The position numbers were made by a program, and so were the translations under genes. DNA of 64,000 nucleotides from contig VGZH01000009.1 in NCBI GenBank assembly GCA_016872645.1, positions 1 to 64,000 of the forward strand, read 5' to 3'. A model generated the notes under the pieces. It saw only the letters and a program-made list of their open reading frames with translations. It had not been told where the DNA came from and did no database searches. Position 1 is the first letter of the stretch. Each line of letters starts with the position of its first letter. This document shows, in pieces, positions 48,564 through 59,992 of the stretch. This DNA comes from Planctomycetota bacterium (lineage in GTDB: Bacteria; Planctomycetota; Planctomycetia; Planctomycetales; Planctomycetaceae).

Positions 48564-50804
48564 TCACCGTTGCGTGCCGAGCCGAGTGACCCTCACCGCA
48601 CACGATTTGTAGCTCGGTTGCTTCGAGTACGGATCGAAGACCGCATCGGTGAGTTGATTGGCGTTTGACTCATGCATCGCCACAAACACCTGTCCGACCG
48701 GCACGCCGGGAGTCAGAAACGCCTGAGCGGTGACTCGGCCCCGTTGCGATTCGACGGAAACGATTTCATTCGGAGCAATGCCGAGCGATCGAGCATCATT
48801 GGGATTGATCTCGACGTACATTCGCTGCGGATACAGCTTCCGCAAGACTTCAGACTTCGATGTCCTGGTCTGCGTATGCCATTGTGAAGCGGTGCCGCGT
48901 CCCGTCAGCAACACGAAGGGATACTTCGCGGACGCCGGCTCCGGCATCGGCCGAGGAGCCTCAAACAAAAACTTCGCGCGACCGTCAGGATGATAGAAGC
49001 GACCGTCCTCGAACAATCGCTGTTCCTGTCCGGCCGATGGCCGTAACCGTTTTTCCGAAGGGGTCAGATCGCTCACTTCCTGGCTTGCCGTTGGCAGCGG
49101 CCATTGAATGCCACCCGACTCTTCGATCATCCGATAGTCCTCAATGCCGGTGATGTCACACGGCTGGCCAGCGGTAAGCTGCTTCAGGATTTGAAAGACC
49201 GCGGCGGGGGAGTCCCAGTTTTCGAACATCTTGCCGCAGCCCCAGGCGTCGGCAATCAGCCGGAAGATTGAAAAATCGGAGATCGCTTGGCCGGGGGCAC
49301 GCCGCACTTTCTTAAAGACTCCGATGCGGCGTTCGCTGTTGATGAATGTGCCGTCCTTCTCGCCCCATCCGGCGGCGGGCAACACGAGGTGTGCTCGCTG
49401 AACGGTCTCGGTCGTGTGATACATGTCTTGCACGACAAGAAACTCCACGCGGTCGAGGATGTCGTGACACAGCCGCTGATTGATCCACGAGTGGGCCGGA
49501 TTCGTGCAAATGACCCACAGGCCGCGAATCTTTCCTTTGAGGACACCTTCGAGGATTTCGTGATACGACCACGACGCCTCGTGTGGAATACGAGCTTCGT
49601 CGATGCCGAGAATCCCCGCGACCTTCGCGCGGTGATCGGCGTTCGCGAAGTCGTGGCCGCCGATTAATCCCGTCGTGTTGGAAAACAGCCGCGAGCCCAT
49701 CGCATTGCACTGGCCGGTGATCGAATTCGCTCCGGTCCCCGGCTTGCCGATGTTGCCGGTCATCAGCGCGAGATTGATAAGGCTCTGAGCCGTGCGGACT
49801 CCCTGATAGCTCTGATTGACTCCCATCGTCCACCAGAAAGAGACTCGTTTCCCCTCGTGAATCAGCGCCGCAAAGCGTTCGATCGTCTCGGCCGACAAGC
49901 CAGTCGCGGTCGCAACATGGTCGAGCGTGAACGGCAAGACGAATTCGGAAAACGTGCGAAAACCGGTCGTGTTGGCGTCGATGAACTGGCGGTCGATCCA
50001 GCCCCGCTCGATCAAGATCCGTGCGATGCCGTAGAACAAATCCATGTCTGACTTCGGTGCCAGCGGCAGATGCAGCGTCGCGGCCATCGCGGTCTCGGTG
50101 CGACGTGGGTCGATGACGATGATCTCCGGCTTGTTCTTGTTCCGCATCACTCGCTCCCACATGATCGGGTGCGCGAGACACAGATTGCTGCCGACGAGCA
50201 CGATCGTGTCGGATTCCTCGAAGTCGGCGTAGGTGTAGGGCGGAGCGTCGAAGCCGAACGACTGCTTGTAGGCGACGACGGCGGTCGCCATGCACTGCCG
50301 CGTGTTGCCGTCGCCATGCTTCATCCCCATGCCGAACTTGGCGAGTGCTCCGAGGAACGCCATTTCCTCCGTCGCCATCTGCCCGGTGCTGATGAAAGCG
50401 ATCGAATCGTCGCCGTGCCGTGATTGAATTCCCTGCATCCGCGCGACGAATGTCTTCAATGCCGTGTCCCAACCGATCGGCTTGAGCTTGCCGCTCGCAT
50501 CGCGCAGCAGCGGTGTCGTCGCTCGATCAGGTGCGTCGAGCACCGTCAGAGCCTCCCAACCTTTCGGACAGGCCATGCCGAGGTTCACCGGGTAATTCGT
50601 GTTCGGAGACAGCGAGATCGCCTCTCCGTCTTTCAAATGCAAATTAAGGCTGCATCCCGTCGAGCAGTACCCGCACACCGAAGTCGTCACCGCATTCGGC
50701 TGCGACTTCGCTGGGACTTGCCCCAGTCCGAACCCACCCGGTTGCAGCAACAACTCGCGTGTCAGCGGGCCATCAAATGCACGCATTAAGGAACTTTCGA
50801 TCAT
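48564..50804 (-). CDS. nasA: Molybdopterin-dependent assimilatory nitrate reductase catalytic subunit
   Basis: [92 protein letters not shown]. Confidence 0.92.
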   Translation of the reverse strand: MIESSLMRAFDGPLTRELLLQPGGFGLGQVPAKSQPNAVTTSVCGYCSTGCSLNLHLKDGEAISLSPNTNYPVNLGMACPKGWEALTVLDAPDRATTPLLRDASGKLKPIGWDTALKTFVARMQGIQSRHGDDSIAFISTGQMATEEMAFLGALAKFGMGMKHGDGNTRQCMATAVVAYKQSFGFDAPPYTYADFEESDTIVLVGSNLCLAHPIMWERVMRNKNKPEIIVIDPRRTETAMAATLHLPLAPKSDMDLFYGIARILIERGWIDRQFIDANTTGFRTFSEFVLPFTLDHVATATGLSAETIERFAALIHEGKRVSFWWTMGVNQSYQGVRTAQSLINLALMTGNIGKPGTGANSITGQCNAMGSRLFSNTTGLIGGHDFANADHRAKVAGILGIDEARIPHEASWSYHEILEGVLKGKIRGLWVICTNPAHSWINQRLCHDILDRVEFLVVQDMYHTTETVQRAHLVLPAAGWGEKDGTFINSERRIGVFKKVRRAPGQAISDFSIFRLIADAWGCGKMFENWDSPAAVFQILKQLTAGQPCDITGIEDYRMIEESGGIQWPLPTASQEVSDLTPSEKRLRPSAGQEQRLFEDGRFYHPDGRAKFLFEAPRPMPEPASAKYPFVLLTGRGTASQWHTQTRTSKSEVLRKLYPQRMYVEINPNDARSLGIAPNEIVSVESQRGRVTAQAFLTPGVPVGQVFVAMHESNANQLTDAVFDPYSKQPSYKSCAVRVTRLGTQR

Positions 50805-52468
50805 CGAATTGTCCCCGGCATTCGTGGTGAGGCGACGGCGGCGAAGAACAGATAGCGTTCGAGCAGCTCGCCCACCAAGCAGGCGTTGGCGAGCACGACC
50901 GACGTGAGCAACATCGAAACTGAGGAGGGTTCGACATCACCGATCTGTGTTCGCAGCATGATCGGCATGAGTACGCCGCCGAGCACTCCGCAGGCGAAGC
51001 GAGCTTGCGTCCAGCGAGCGAGCGGGCCGGTCATCAGCAGGGCCGAGCGTTTCAGCGGAGTCGTCTGTTTGCGGAGCAGATGCCGGAAAACCAACGCTTC
51101 GAATCCCAGTTTCGTCAGGGTGACGATCATCAACGCTTGGCAGATCAAGTCCCCTCGGCGAACGAGCAGTCGAGTGACCGGCCCGTTGTTGATGACCGCC
51201 AGAGCCAACAACGTCACCCACGTCGCGGCGATGCCGAGCAATGCCGTCGTCAGCGTGAAGCGAGTGGCCGTTAAGGGAAAACTCCAGAATGCTCGTTGAG
51301 TGAAGGCGTAGATCATCACCGAGCAGAACACGCCGAGCAGCCCGAACGCTCCGACCGACCAGCCGACCGCATCGTGCGCGAACGGTCCCAAGCCGACCGA
51401 TTCGAAGCCGAACCAATTGCCGATCGCGTACACGACGGCGGCTCCGGCGAACGCGCCGAAAACGACGATCTCACGCGAAAGCCACGAGTGCCGCAAACCG
51501 ATGACCGCTCTCCATGCGTATTGCGGCCGGCCGAGATGCAGAGTGCTTGCCCCCAACGCCAGCAGACCGAAGGCCAATGCGTTCAACGAGTGCAGCGGCC
51601 GAATCGCCGCAGCCAACTCGGCAGACAGCAGCCGCTCCAAGCCCAGCCCAACGAGAAACGCGCCGACCGACAACTGCGTCAGCACGAGCATCACGATCAG
51701 CGGCCAGTGCGGATGCTGGGCGCTCACCGAATGAAAATCGACCGGCAGCAGGTTGCGCGGGAAAACCTTTTTGCTTTTGTACGTGGTCGTCGGCAAGGTG
51801 ATCTGCGGTTCGGGAGCGGCTGGCAGGAACGTGTTCGCTTCGCAGTCCTCGACGACTTGAACGCGGCTGACGATCCGAATGGCGATCGCCTCATGCGGAC
51901 ACGCCTGCACGCATGCGGGAGCTTCGCCGTGAGTCAACCGATCTGAGCACATGTCGCACTTGCGCACGATGCCCAGACCGCTGTGATACTTCGGCACGTC
52001 ATACGGACACGCCAGCGTACAGTACTGACAGCCGAAGCATTGGTCGTCGAGATGCTTCACGATCCCTGTGACCGGGTCTTTCTCGTAGGCATCAACCGGG
52101 CACGCGGACATGCAACCCGGTTCCAGACAGTGATGACAAGCCGTTGTGACATGCTGCAACACGGGCAACTCGGTCGTCCCGCCGATCAACATGCCGACAT
52201 CACGCCACGTCTCGTTGTGATCGAGTCCGTTCAACGAATGACACGCCGTCACACACGCCTTGCAACCGGAGCAGCGATCGAGATCAACCTCAAACGCATA
52301 TTGTTGACCCGGAGCAGGCAGGCTCGCCGGTATCAGCGATTTATAGTACCGCGACTGAGCCGGCAGATGGTGGTCATCATGCAACCTCGCGAACTCTTCG
52401 ACGGCGGTGAGTTGCATCTGATCAGCCAGCAGACGTGCGAGAAGCGAGACGCCGCTGACGACAGTCAT
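50801..52468 (-). CDS. Fused DmsB-like four-cluster ferredoxin and DmsC-like membrane anchor
   Basis: Four Cys clusters ([62 protein letters not shown]) followed by eight or so hydrophobic segments. Start taken at [10 protein letters not shown]; the ORF is open to 52579. Confidence 0.88.
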   Translation of the reverse strand: MTVVSGVSLLARLLADQMQLTAVEEFARLHDDHHLPAQSRYYKSLIPASLPAPGQQYAFEVDLDRCSGCKACVTACHSLNGLDHNETWRDVGMLIGGTTELPVLQHVTTACHHCLEPGCMSACPVDAYEKDPVTGIVKHLDDQCFGCQYCTLACPYDVPKYHSGLGIVRKCDMCSDRLTHGEAPACVQACPHEAIAIRIVSRVQVVEDCEANTFLPAAPEPQITLPTTTYKSKKVFPRNLLPVDFHSVSAQHPHWPLIVMLVLTQLSVGAFLVGLGLERLLSAELAAAIRPLHSLNALAFGLLALGASTLHLGRPQYAWRAVIGLRHSWLSREIVVFGAFAGAAVVYAIGNWFGFESVGLGPFAHDAVGWSVGAFGLLGVFCSVMIYAFTQRAFWSFPLTATRFTLTTALLGIAATWVTLLALAVINNGPVTRLLVRRGDLICQALMIVTLTKLGFEALVFRHLLRKQTTPLKRSALLMTGPLARWTQARFACGVLGGVLMPIMLRTQIGDVEPSSVSMLLTSVVLANACLVGELLERYLFFAAVASPRMPGTIR

Positions 52469-52470
52469 CT

Positions 52471-52554
52471 GGCGAGCGGGGGACGTTGACGCCCCGGTTG
52501 GCGAATCGCCGGATGGCACTCGGTCAACCGGGGGGCCGACGTCCCCCGCTCGCC
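52471..52554. repeat. Long imperfect inverted repeat (arms GGCGAGCGGGGGACGT / ACGTCCCCCGCTCGCC extended to 31 nt)
   Basis: Outer 16 bp (52471-52486, 52539-52554) perfect; arms extend inward to 31 nt with 4 mismatches. Confidence 0.9.
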
Positions 52555-52587
52555 TATTGTCTTCAATGATGACACTCATCGCGCGAC

Positions 52588-55500
52588 CTACACTTCCAAC
52601 AGTTCGCGCGGCTGAGCGGGAGTCGCGGCGGACGAGCAGTTCGTCTGACAGGACGTTGCTAAGCGGCAGCCGATTTCCGTCGCCAACTCGCGGTCGAGCA
52701 GTTCGGTTGGCGGAAGTTGCAGCATCACGTCATCGCCAGCGACACGCACCGGAAATGTGCGGATGCGATAGTCCTCACCTTGCAGCGACGCTCCGGTTTT
52801 CAGCGAGAAGGTTTTCTTGTGCAGCGGACACGCGACCTTCGGCGTTCCGGCCGCGTCGCCGAGGATGCCTCGGCCGAGCACGAACGCCTTCTTGTGCGGG
52901 CACATGTTCTGAGTCGCATACCATTCGCTGCGTGACGCGAAGTTGAAGACCGCGATCTGGACTTTGCCGTATTTGATCGTCGCCCCTCCGTCGGTCGGAA
53001 AATCCCAGGTCTTGCCGACCGAGACCCAATCAGTGGACCCTGCCATGGCAGCAGCCTCCTTCGCGTCATGTTCGCCGAGCGTGCGACCATCCAGCATCTT
53101 GAATTGTTCGAGCGACACCACCTCGCTGGGCCAGAAATCCGGCCGAGCTTGTCCACGTTCGGGGACGATCTCGATGCACGATTCGGTTTCATCCGTGTTG
53201 ACGAACTGACTGAAGCGGCGGCGTTTCTCTGGATCGCGGACGACGGCGGCCCATTCGCATTCGTAGGTATCGACCAGCCGCTGCATCATCGCTTCGAGTT
53301 CGGCCGCGATGCCCAGCTTGTCATTCACGACGACGTCGCGGATGTGGTCGATGCCCCCTTCGAGCTTCTCGCACCAGACTGACGTGCGCGTCAGGCGGTC
53401 AGCCGTCATGATGTAGTACATGAAGAAGCGGTCGATGTATTTGAGCGCCGTCTCTTCGTCGATGTCCGCTGCGAGCAACTCTGCGTGACGTGGCTTCGCT
53501 CCGCCGTTGCCGCAGACGTAGAGGTTGTAGCCCTTCTCCGTCGCGACGAGGCCGACGTCTTTGCCCTGAGCCTCGGCACATTCGCGGACGCAACCGCTGA
53601 CCGCCATCTTCACTTTGTGCGGAGCACGCACTCCCTTGTAGCGGTTCTCGACACGCACTGCGAAACCGACCGAATCTTGCACGCCATACCGGCACCATGT
53701 CGTCCCGACACAGCTTTTCACCGTCCGTAGTGCCTTGCCGTAGGCGTGTCCGCTTTCAAATCCCGCATCGACGAGCTGTTCCCAAATGTCCGGAAGATCT
53801 TGCACCGCCGCGCCGAACAAGTCGATCCGCTGCCCGCCCGTGATCTTCGTATAAAGACCGTACTTCTTCGCGACGTCGCCGAGCACGATCAACTTGTCCG
53901 GTGTGATCTCGCCACCGGGAACGCGCGGCACGACCGAATACAAACCGCCGCGCTGCATGTTCGCGAGGAACCGATCGTTCGTGTCCTGCAACGTCGCGTG
54001 CTGCTCATTGAGGATGACATCGTTCCAAAGACTGGCCAGGATCGACGCGACCGCCGGTTTACAGATTTCGCAGCCGTTCCCTTTGCCGCAGTGCTTCAGC
54101 ACGGCATCGAACGACTTGAGTCCTTTGACCTTCACAACCGCGAACAACTCGGTGCGCGACAGCGAAAAATGTTCGCAGAGATGATTCGTAACGACCTTAC
54201 CTGCCTTCTTCAGTTCCGCGTTGAACAGGTCCGTTACCAGCGGCATACAACCGCCGCAGCCGGTGCCGGCTCGCGTGCAGCTCTTCACGGCACCGACCGA
54301 ATCGAGACTCCCTTCCCGGATCGCGTGGCAGATCGCCTGCTTGCTGACGTTGTTACACGAGCAAATCTGCGCGTCATCCGGCATCGCCTCGACACCCCCC
54401 AGCGACGCACCTCCCGTTTTACCGACAAGTAACTCATGCGGCTTGCACGGCAACGGCTGAGTTCCCTTCGCGAGAATCGAGAACGTCCCGTACTCCGACG
54501 CATCGCCGACCAGCACGCCGCCGAGCAGCTTCGTGCCATCGAGGCTGAAGATCAGTTTCTTGTAAACGCCGCCAAACGGATCTTCGAATGTCAGCGGCAC
54601 CGCTCGCTCGGCCGGAGCCTCGTAGTCGCCGAACGATGCGACATCGCAGCCCATCAACTTCAGCTTCGTCGAGAGATCGGTCCCGGTGAAATGTCGCTCA
54701 TCGCCGCACAGATTCGCCGCGACGATCTCGGCCATCTCGTAACCGGGTGCGACGAGTCCGTAAATCATGCCGCGATGCAGAGCACACTCGCCGATCGCAT
54801 ACACGTCGGGATCGGAAGTCCGCAGTTGATCGTTGACGGTGATCCCGCCGCGCGGGCCGACGTGAATGTCGCTCTCCTTCGCGAGATCATCGCGCGGGCG
54901 AATGCCGGCCGAGACGATCACCATTTCCAGATCGAGCGTTGAGCCGTCGTTGAATTCCAACCGCTCGATCCTGCCGTTCCCGTGAGCCTCTTTGCTGGAC
55001 TTGTTGAGATGCACCTGCACGCCGAGCGATTCGATCTTCTTCACCAGCGTCCGCGAGCCAGCGTCATCAATCTGCCGAGGCATCAGTCGCGGAGCGAACT
55101 CAATGACGTGCGTCTCCAAGCCGAGATCAAACGCCGCCTTCGCCGCCTCCAGGCCGAGCAACCCGCCACCGATGACCGCACAGCGTTTTGATTTCTTCGA
55201 GTACTCGATGATCTGATTGAGGTCTTCGATCGTTCGGTAAACGAACACCCCTTGCTTGTCGAACCCCGGTACCGGTGGCACGAACGGGTACGAGCCTGTC
55301 GCCATGATCGCGACGTCGTACTGAATCTCGACACCCTTCTGCGAGCGGATGATTTTCTGCTCGCGATCCATTGAGCACGCACGGTCCCCCAGATGAATCT
55401 CGACGCCGTGCTCGCGATACCACTCCATCCGGCCGATCATCAGCTTCTCGGCATCGCGGTGAGCAAAGAAGCTCGTCAGCCCAACTCGGTCGTAAGCGGC

Positions 55501-55692
55501 ACGCGGTTCCTCGCAGAAGGTGATAATGCGAAACTGCTTGGCCTTGTCGAACTCAACCAGCCTCTCGCAGAAACGCTGGCCGACCATGCCGTTGCCGATC
55601 ACGACAACCGTCTTGCGTGCGAGCATCGGAGCCGAATCCTCGGGATCAGGTTCGTGAGTTGCTGTTTTCATGGCATCGCGGGTTTCGTGCAA
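52588..55692 (-). CDS. nirB: NAD(P)H nitrite reductase NirB-NirD fusion
   Basis: VVVIGNGMVGQRFCERL, CSCNNVSKQAICHAIREG, TRAGTGCGGCMP, siroheme site CVGTTWCRYGVQDSVG..SGCVRECAEAQGKDVG, C-terminal Rieske NMCPHKKAFVLGRG..VACPLHKKTF. Confidence 0.95.
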   Translation of the reverse strand: MHETRDAMKTATHEPDPEDSAPMLARKTVVVIGNGMVGQRFCERLVEFDKAKQFRIITFCEEPRAAYDRVGLTSFFAHRDAEKLMIGRMEWYREHGVEIHLGDRACSMDREQKIIRSQKGVEIQYDVAIMATGSYPFVPPVPGFDKQGVFVYRTIEDLNQIIEYSKKSKRCAVIGGGLLGLEAAKAAFDLGLETHVIEFAPRLMPRQIDDAGSRTLVKKIESLGVQVHLNKSSKEAHGNGRIERLEFNDGSTLDLEMVIVSAGIRPRDDLAKESDIHVGPRGGITVNDQLRTSDPDVYAIGECALHRGMIYGLVAPGYEMAEIVAANLCGDERHFTGTDLSTKLKLMGCDVASFGDYEAPAERAVPLTFEDPFGGVYKKLIFSLDGTKLLGGVLVGDASEYGTFSILAKGTQPLPCKPHELLVGKTGGASLGGVEAMPDDAQICSCNNVSKQAICHAIREGSLDSVGAVKSCTRAGTGCGGCMPLVTDLFNAELKKAGKVVTNHLCEHFSLSRTELFAVVKVKGLKSFDAVLKHCGKGNGCEICKPAVASILASLWNDVILNEQHATLQDTNDRFLANMQRGGLYSVVPRVPGGEITPDKLIVLGDVAKKYGLYTKITGGQRIDLFGAAVQDLPDIWEQLVDAGFESGHAYGKALRTVKSCVGTTWCRYGVQDSVGFAVRVENRYKGVRAPHKVKMAVSGCVRECAEAQGKDVGLVATEKGYNLYVCGNGGAKPRHAELLAADIDEETALKYIDRFFMYYIMTADRLTRTSVWCEKLEGGIDHIRDVVVNDKLGIAAELEAMMQRLVDTYECEWAAVVRDPEKRRRFSQFVNTDETESCIEIVPERGQARPDFWPSEVVSLEQFKMLDGRTLGEHDAKEAAAMAGSTDWVSVGKTWDFPTDGGATIKYGKVQIAVFNFASRSEWYATQNMCPHKKAFVLGRGILGDAAGTPKVACPLHKKTFSLKTGASLQGEDYRIRTFPVRVAGDDVMLQLPPTELLDRELATEIGCRLATSCQTNCSSAATPAQPRELLEV

Positions 55693-55726
55693 ATGGTCGA
55701 AGGTGAAAAGCGGGGGGAATCGTGGC

Positions 55727-57076
55727 TCAAATTGTTTGCGATTCTTGCCGGCGGATGCGGAGCACCACGCAGTGCAACCAGATCAGGCTCGCCACGGTAA
55801 GACCGAACACGACCCAAAACATCGACTGCGGTTGCCCAGTCCATTGCTTGAGGTACGCAAACAGCGGCGGCATCGCGAAGCCACCCAGCGCCGCCAATGA
55901 TCCGACCAATCCGACAACCACACCCACGTCCTTCGGGTAATATTCCGGCACATACTTGATGGTTGACGCTTTGCCGAACCCTTGTGTGATCCCCAAGACG
56001 GTCACACAGATCGTGAACGCTGTCAGGCTCATCGGCATGAACAGCAGCAGCGACATCAGCGAGCCAATGATGAAGACCCCGTAGGTCACTTTGCGCGGAC
56101 CAAACCGATCCGACAACCAGCCACCGAACGGCCGCAGCAGGCTCGATGCAAAGATGAAAGGAGTCGTCAGCAACGCCGCCTTGGCCAGCGGCAGGTCGTA
56201 GACAGTGACGAGGTACTTCGGCAGCCAGGCGGCCATCGCCACATAGGCCCCGAAGACCACTGTGTAGTACAGACTGAATCGCCACACGCGAATGTCCTTG
56301 AGCGGTGCCAGCATCGCGGTGAATGACCGCCCGGCTCCAGGCTTCTTGTCAGTTGCCGGAGCAATCACGGTCACGGCCAGCGCCATTAGCAACAGCAATA
56401 CGCCGTAGAGAAACGGCACGAAGCGCCAACCGCCGGGTATCCAACCGCGCAGTACTCCGGCCGCCGGGACGAGTCCAATGAGCACAGGCCCAACCAATTT
56501 CGTCACCGAGGCTCCGACGTTGCCCGCTCCAAACAAACCCATCGCGAAGCCTTGTTGCTTTGGCGGAAACCAAGCCGCATTCCAGGCCGATCCGACCGAG
56601 AACGAGTTGCCTCCCATGCCAACCAGGAACGCGAAGACCATCAACTGCGCGTAGCTGGTCGCCGATGAAACCAAAAACGAACTGACGCTCGCGAAGAGCA
56701 GCAAGCCGACGAAAGTTCGCTTGCCACCCAAACGGTCGGCCAGCATTCCAAACGGCAACCGCCAGACCGCACCGTTCAGGATCGCGATCGCCGACAGCCA
56801 AGCCAGCGACACATCGTTGAATCGAAACTCCTGCTGAATCGGAATACCGAGCACTCCGAACATTAGCCACGCAGCAAAGCTGAGCGTGAAGCCGCTGAAC
56901 GAAAGCCACAAGACTTTCGCACAATTCGTACGCTCGACGGCCTGAGCAAGATCGATACTTGTGGATAACCCCGGGTCGAGCGACCGCGCAGTACCCAATG
57001 CCGAGGCACTGGCGGGGTGCGACATTTCCGTAGACGACATGCAACAAGTTCCCAACCCGGTTGCGAAGACGTCCAT
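55727..57076 (-). CDS. narK: MFS nitrate/nitrite transporter (NarK/NasA family)
   Basis: LSFSGFTLSFAAWLMFGVLGIPIQQEFRFNDVSLAWLSAIAILNGAVWRLPFGMLADRLGGKRTF; GGNSFSVGSAWNAAWFPPKQQGFAMGLFGAGNVGASVTK. Confidence 0.93.
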   Translation of the reverse strand: MDVFATGLGTCCMSSTEMSHPASASALGTARSLDPGLSTSIDLAQAVERTNCAKVLWLSFSGFTLSFAAWLMFGVLGIPIQQEFRFNDVSLAWLSAIAILNGAVWRLPFGMLADRLGGKRTFVGLLLFASVSSFLVSSATSYAQLMVFAFLVGMGGNSFSVGSAWNAAWFPPKQQGFAMGLFGAGNVGASVTKLVGPVLIGLVPAAGVLRGWIPGGWRFVPFLYGVLLLLMALAVTVIAPATDKKPGAGRSFTAMLAPLKDIRVWRFSLYYTVVFGAYVAMAAWLPKYLVTVYDLPLAKAALLTTPFIFASSLLRPFGGWLSDRFGPRKVTYGVFIIGSLMSLLLFMPMSLTAFTICVTVLGITQGFGKASTIKYVPEYYPKDVGVVVGLVGSLAALGGFAMPPLFAYLKQWTGQPQSMFWVVFGLTVASLIWLHCVVLRIRRQESQTI

Positions 57077-57386
57077 GCCAGCGCACGATCATCATTCGGA
57101 TCGGAAACTCGTTGGAGCGCAAACCGCAATCCGTGGCCGTCTCCTCAGCCCTCGCGGCGTTCAACGATCCCGACTCTTCAGGTGCCACAGGCTCGCTACA
57201 AGCCGCGTGCCAAAGACTGACCTAAGCTGGGGCAACTTCGGTTCAGACGCACGGAATACGAGTTTTTTACTCGCAAAAACCCATGTCACTACGAAGAGTC
57301 TGGATTTGCAGAAAAAAAACTGGTTCACAACCTGGGGACTGTCGGACCGAATTGCTGCTCAAAATCCGTGCGATGATGTTGGGCAA

Positions 57387-57698
57387 TTAGTCGTTGTCGC
57401 CGACACCCGACTTCGTCCTTTGCACGACGAATTTGTGGCCACACTCGCACTGAGCCTTGCGGACATGCACCTGAGCACCGCACTTTGGACAGGGCTTTCG
57501 CCATGCGGACGGGGTTGCATCAAGCGTGACGCTCTTGTCCGGTTTTTTGGCCTTCAGTTTCTTCATCCGCTTTTCGTCAGCTTGCAACTCAGCGCATTGC
57601 GGATGGACACCTGCGGGGGAATACGAAACCTGGCCACAAACAGGACAAATTTTTCGCGGCGGAGTCGTGTACATCGGACCGGGTTTTTTTTGATTCAT
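57387..57698 (-). CDS. Small double zinc-ribbon protein
   Basis: Start trimmed to MNQKKPGPMYTTPPRKICPVCGQ; CPVC..HPQC and CPKCG..CECG pairs. Confidence 0.75.
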   Translation of the reverse strand: MNQKKPGPMYTTPPRKICPVCGQVSYSPAGVHPQCAELQADEKRMKKLKAKKPDKSVTLDATPSAWRKPCPKCGAQVHVRKAQCECGHKFVVQRTKSGVGDND

Positions 57699-57792
57699 GG
57701 GAACCTGCCAGGTGAACTCGCCAATTGGCAGGGTATCGTACCACCCGCGAATCCGAGATTCCATCAGCCCTCCCGAATCAACCGATTTTGGC

Positions 57793-58926
57793 TCAGGGAA
57801 CTGCGTTCGGAACGGATTGCAACGTCACCATCACTTCGACCGTTTGATCGCCACGAAGCAATGTCAGGCGAACCATTGCCCCCACCTCACGGCGGTCCAA
57901 CGAACGATACAAGTCGTTTTGAGTTCGCACGACTTCGTCATCGATCTTGAGAATCACATCGCCGACAACTTGCGCTTCCCAGTCAATTCCGCGAAGGCCG
58001 GCCTTCTCGGCGGAACTGTTCGGAACAACCTGGGCGATCACAACTCCTCGCTTGATTAGCGGCAACGACGCCGCACGACGATCGTCCAATGTCCGAATTC
58101 CCAGACCGGGACGTTTGACTCGTCCGGTGTCGATTAATTGCGGAACCACTCGTTGCACCGTGTCGACTGGAACCGCGAAGCCAATTCCGATCGAACCGCC
58201 ACTCGTCGTCTTGATGGCCGCGGTGACTCCGATCAGGCGGCCAGCACTGTCCAACAGAGGCCCGCCCGAGTTTCCAGGATTGATCGCCGCATCGGTTTGA
58301 ATCACTCCTTGAATCGGACGGCCAGAGATCGATTCGATTTCGCGGCCCAAGCCCCCGATGATGCCGGTCGTAAGCGTCTGATCCAACTGAAACGGGCTGC
58401 CGATCGCAAACACTTTTTGACCGACCTCTAAATCAAACGAGGTTCCCAACGGAATCGGATGCAACTTTTCGGCCGGACATTCGACCTTAAGAACTGCCAA
58501 ATCCTTGGATTCATCCGCTCCAACCCGCTTCGCTTCCAGACGCGTGTTGTCCGCAAGTGTGACCCAAGCTTTGTCCGATCCGTGGATGACGTGGTAGTTG
58601 GTGACGATGTAGCCGCTTCGATCCCACACGAAGCCACTTCCGGAACTTTCCGGGATGTCGACTTCCTTGAGTCTCTGCCAATCAAATCTCTCCACGACGT
58701 TGTCGACATGCACGACCGACGGGGCGACTCGTTTGAAGAGTTCGATCGTCGCCTTTTCATCCGCCGCAAGATCGCCACGCGCGACGATCGGACGCTCTTG
58801 TCGAGTGAAATCGCGGTACACCAACACCAGTACCAGAATCGCCAGCATCATCACCAGCGATCCGTTGACCGACACTCCAGGCCGTAAACGCGAGCCGGGG
58901 GAATCGAGGTCGTGACGAGGTTCCAT
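57793..58926 (-). CDS. S1C trypsin-like serine protease with PDZ domain (HtrA-like), N-terminal TM anchor
   Basis: GYIVTNYHVIHGSD, ESKDLAVLKV, AINPGNSGGPLLDSAGRLIGVTAAI, C-terminal PDZ GLRGIDWEAQVVGDVILKIDDEVV. Confidence 0.93.
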   Translation of the reverse strand: MEPRHDLDSPGSRLRPGVSVNGSLVMMLAILVLVLVYRDFTRQERPIVARGDLAADEKATIELFKRVAPSVVHVDNVVERFDWQRLKEVDIPESSGSGFVWDRSGYIVTNYHVIHGSDKAWVTLADNTRLEAKRVGADESKDLAVLKVECPAEKLHPIPLGTSFDLEVGQKVFAIGSPFQLDQTLTTGIIGGLGREIESISGRPIQGVIQTDAAINPGNSGGPLLDSAGRLIGVTAAIKTTSGGSIGIGFAVPVDTVQRVVPQLIDTGRVKRPGLGIRTLDDRRAASLPLIKRGVVIAQVVPNSSAEKAGLRGIDWEAQVVGDVILKIDDEVVRTQNDLYRSLDRREVGAMVRLTLLRGDQTVEVMVTLQSVPNAVP

Positions 58927-58966
58927 GAGGCACCCCGAATCAGGGGTCAGAGGTGGGGGGGGCAGA

Positions 58967-59791
58967 CTATTTCAAATCGGCAGCTCGCTCGCGCAATTCC
59001 TTCATCGCGGCGGCGAAGCGAACGCGGACTCGTTCGGGAAGTTTCGAAAACTGTCGCTGCACATCCGGAGTGATCGATTTCGCGCAGCGTTCCAGCATCG
59101 CCACCACTCGCTTGACTGTTTGCTCAACGCCGGTGGACGAAACGTTTCCCGGAACGTCGTCCAGCGTTTCACGGGGCGGAGTCGTGGCTCCGGTGCGAAA
59201 TGGAGCGTATTCGCCAGAGGAAGCCGACAACGTCGCGGCATCGGAGGTCTCGCGGCCTCGTTTCGCCGAACCCGCTGGCATCGGTGCTCGGGACGCCGGA
59301 AGATCGAGATCCCCTTCGGCCCGCACCACCCCAGGACGGTCACTGTCGTAGGCGTCAAACGCCGCCGCTCCGTCGTTGCCGACCAACAGAGCTTCCTGAT
59401 CCTCGGTCGCGCTCGTCGTGACGTCCTCGCCCCGTTGGAGCCGACGCCACGCCTTCATCTCGGCGATGGTCGCCTCGTTCTCGTTGGCCCAGCTCAGGCA
59501 TTCGGCCGCATCATCCCAATTCAAAGCGATGTAAAAGTGCGACCACTTCAGGGCCGAGTAATTGTCGCGGACGTCGGTGAAGGTCTCACAGACGCGCCGC
59601 CGCTGATAAACTTGATCGCCAGACATGCCCACTAACTCGCCGAAATCAGCGTCTGTTCGGCCGCGAGCGAACTTCTTGGTCCACTGGACCGCGCATTCGC
59701 CGACGGTCCAGTTGCATTGACTGACCGCCGTTTGTGCTCGCTGAATGAGTTCCTTTTCTGTCTCGTGCTTCGCCGTCTTCGTCTGGCTCAT
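58967..59791 (-). CDS. Hypothetical protein
   Basis: 274 aa coherent ORF; N-terminus CNWTVGECAVQWTKKFARGRTDADFGELVGMSGDQVYQRRRVCETF suggests an HTH-like fold. Confidence 0.75.
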   Translation of the reverse strand: MSQTKTAKHETEKELIQRAQTAVSQCNWTVGECAVQWTKKFARGRTDADFGELVGMSGDQVYQRRRVCETFTDVRDNYSALKWSHFYIALNWDDAAECLSWANENEATIAEMKAWRRLQRGEDVTTSATEDQEALLVGNDGAAAFDAYDSDRPGVVRAEGDLDLPASRAPMPAGSAKRGRETSDAATLSASSGEYAPFRTGATTPPRETLDDVPGNVSSTGVEQTVKRVVAMLERCAKSITPDVQRQFSKLPERVRVRFAAAMKELRERAADLK

Positions 59792-59992
59792 GGACCTGGT
59801 CCCACCGGGTTTGTGACTCCGATCGTGGGTACCTCCGTGCCACCCGGCAGTGATTTCAGAAGCCTGAAAAACGCCTGCCTCCTCGCTCCCAATTGCCGCT
59901 ATCCGTCAGCGGGGCGGGGATGGTATCGGCATGTTTGGGGGAATGCCACTGGCGGATGACACAGGAAATTGAGCCGACACGAAAAATGAACT

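Noticed and set aside
49312-50472. 386-aa minus-strand ORF
   Set aside because: Same strand but alternative frame inside nasA; Arg/His-rich nonsense composition.
53746-54432. 228-aa plus-strand ORF
   Set aside because: Antisense to nirB.
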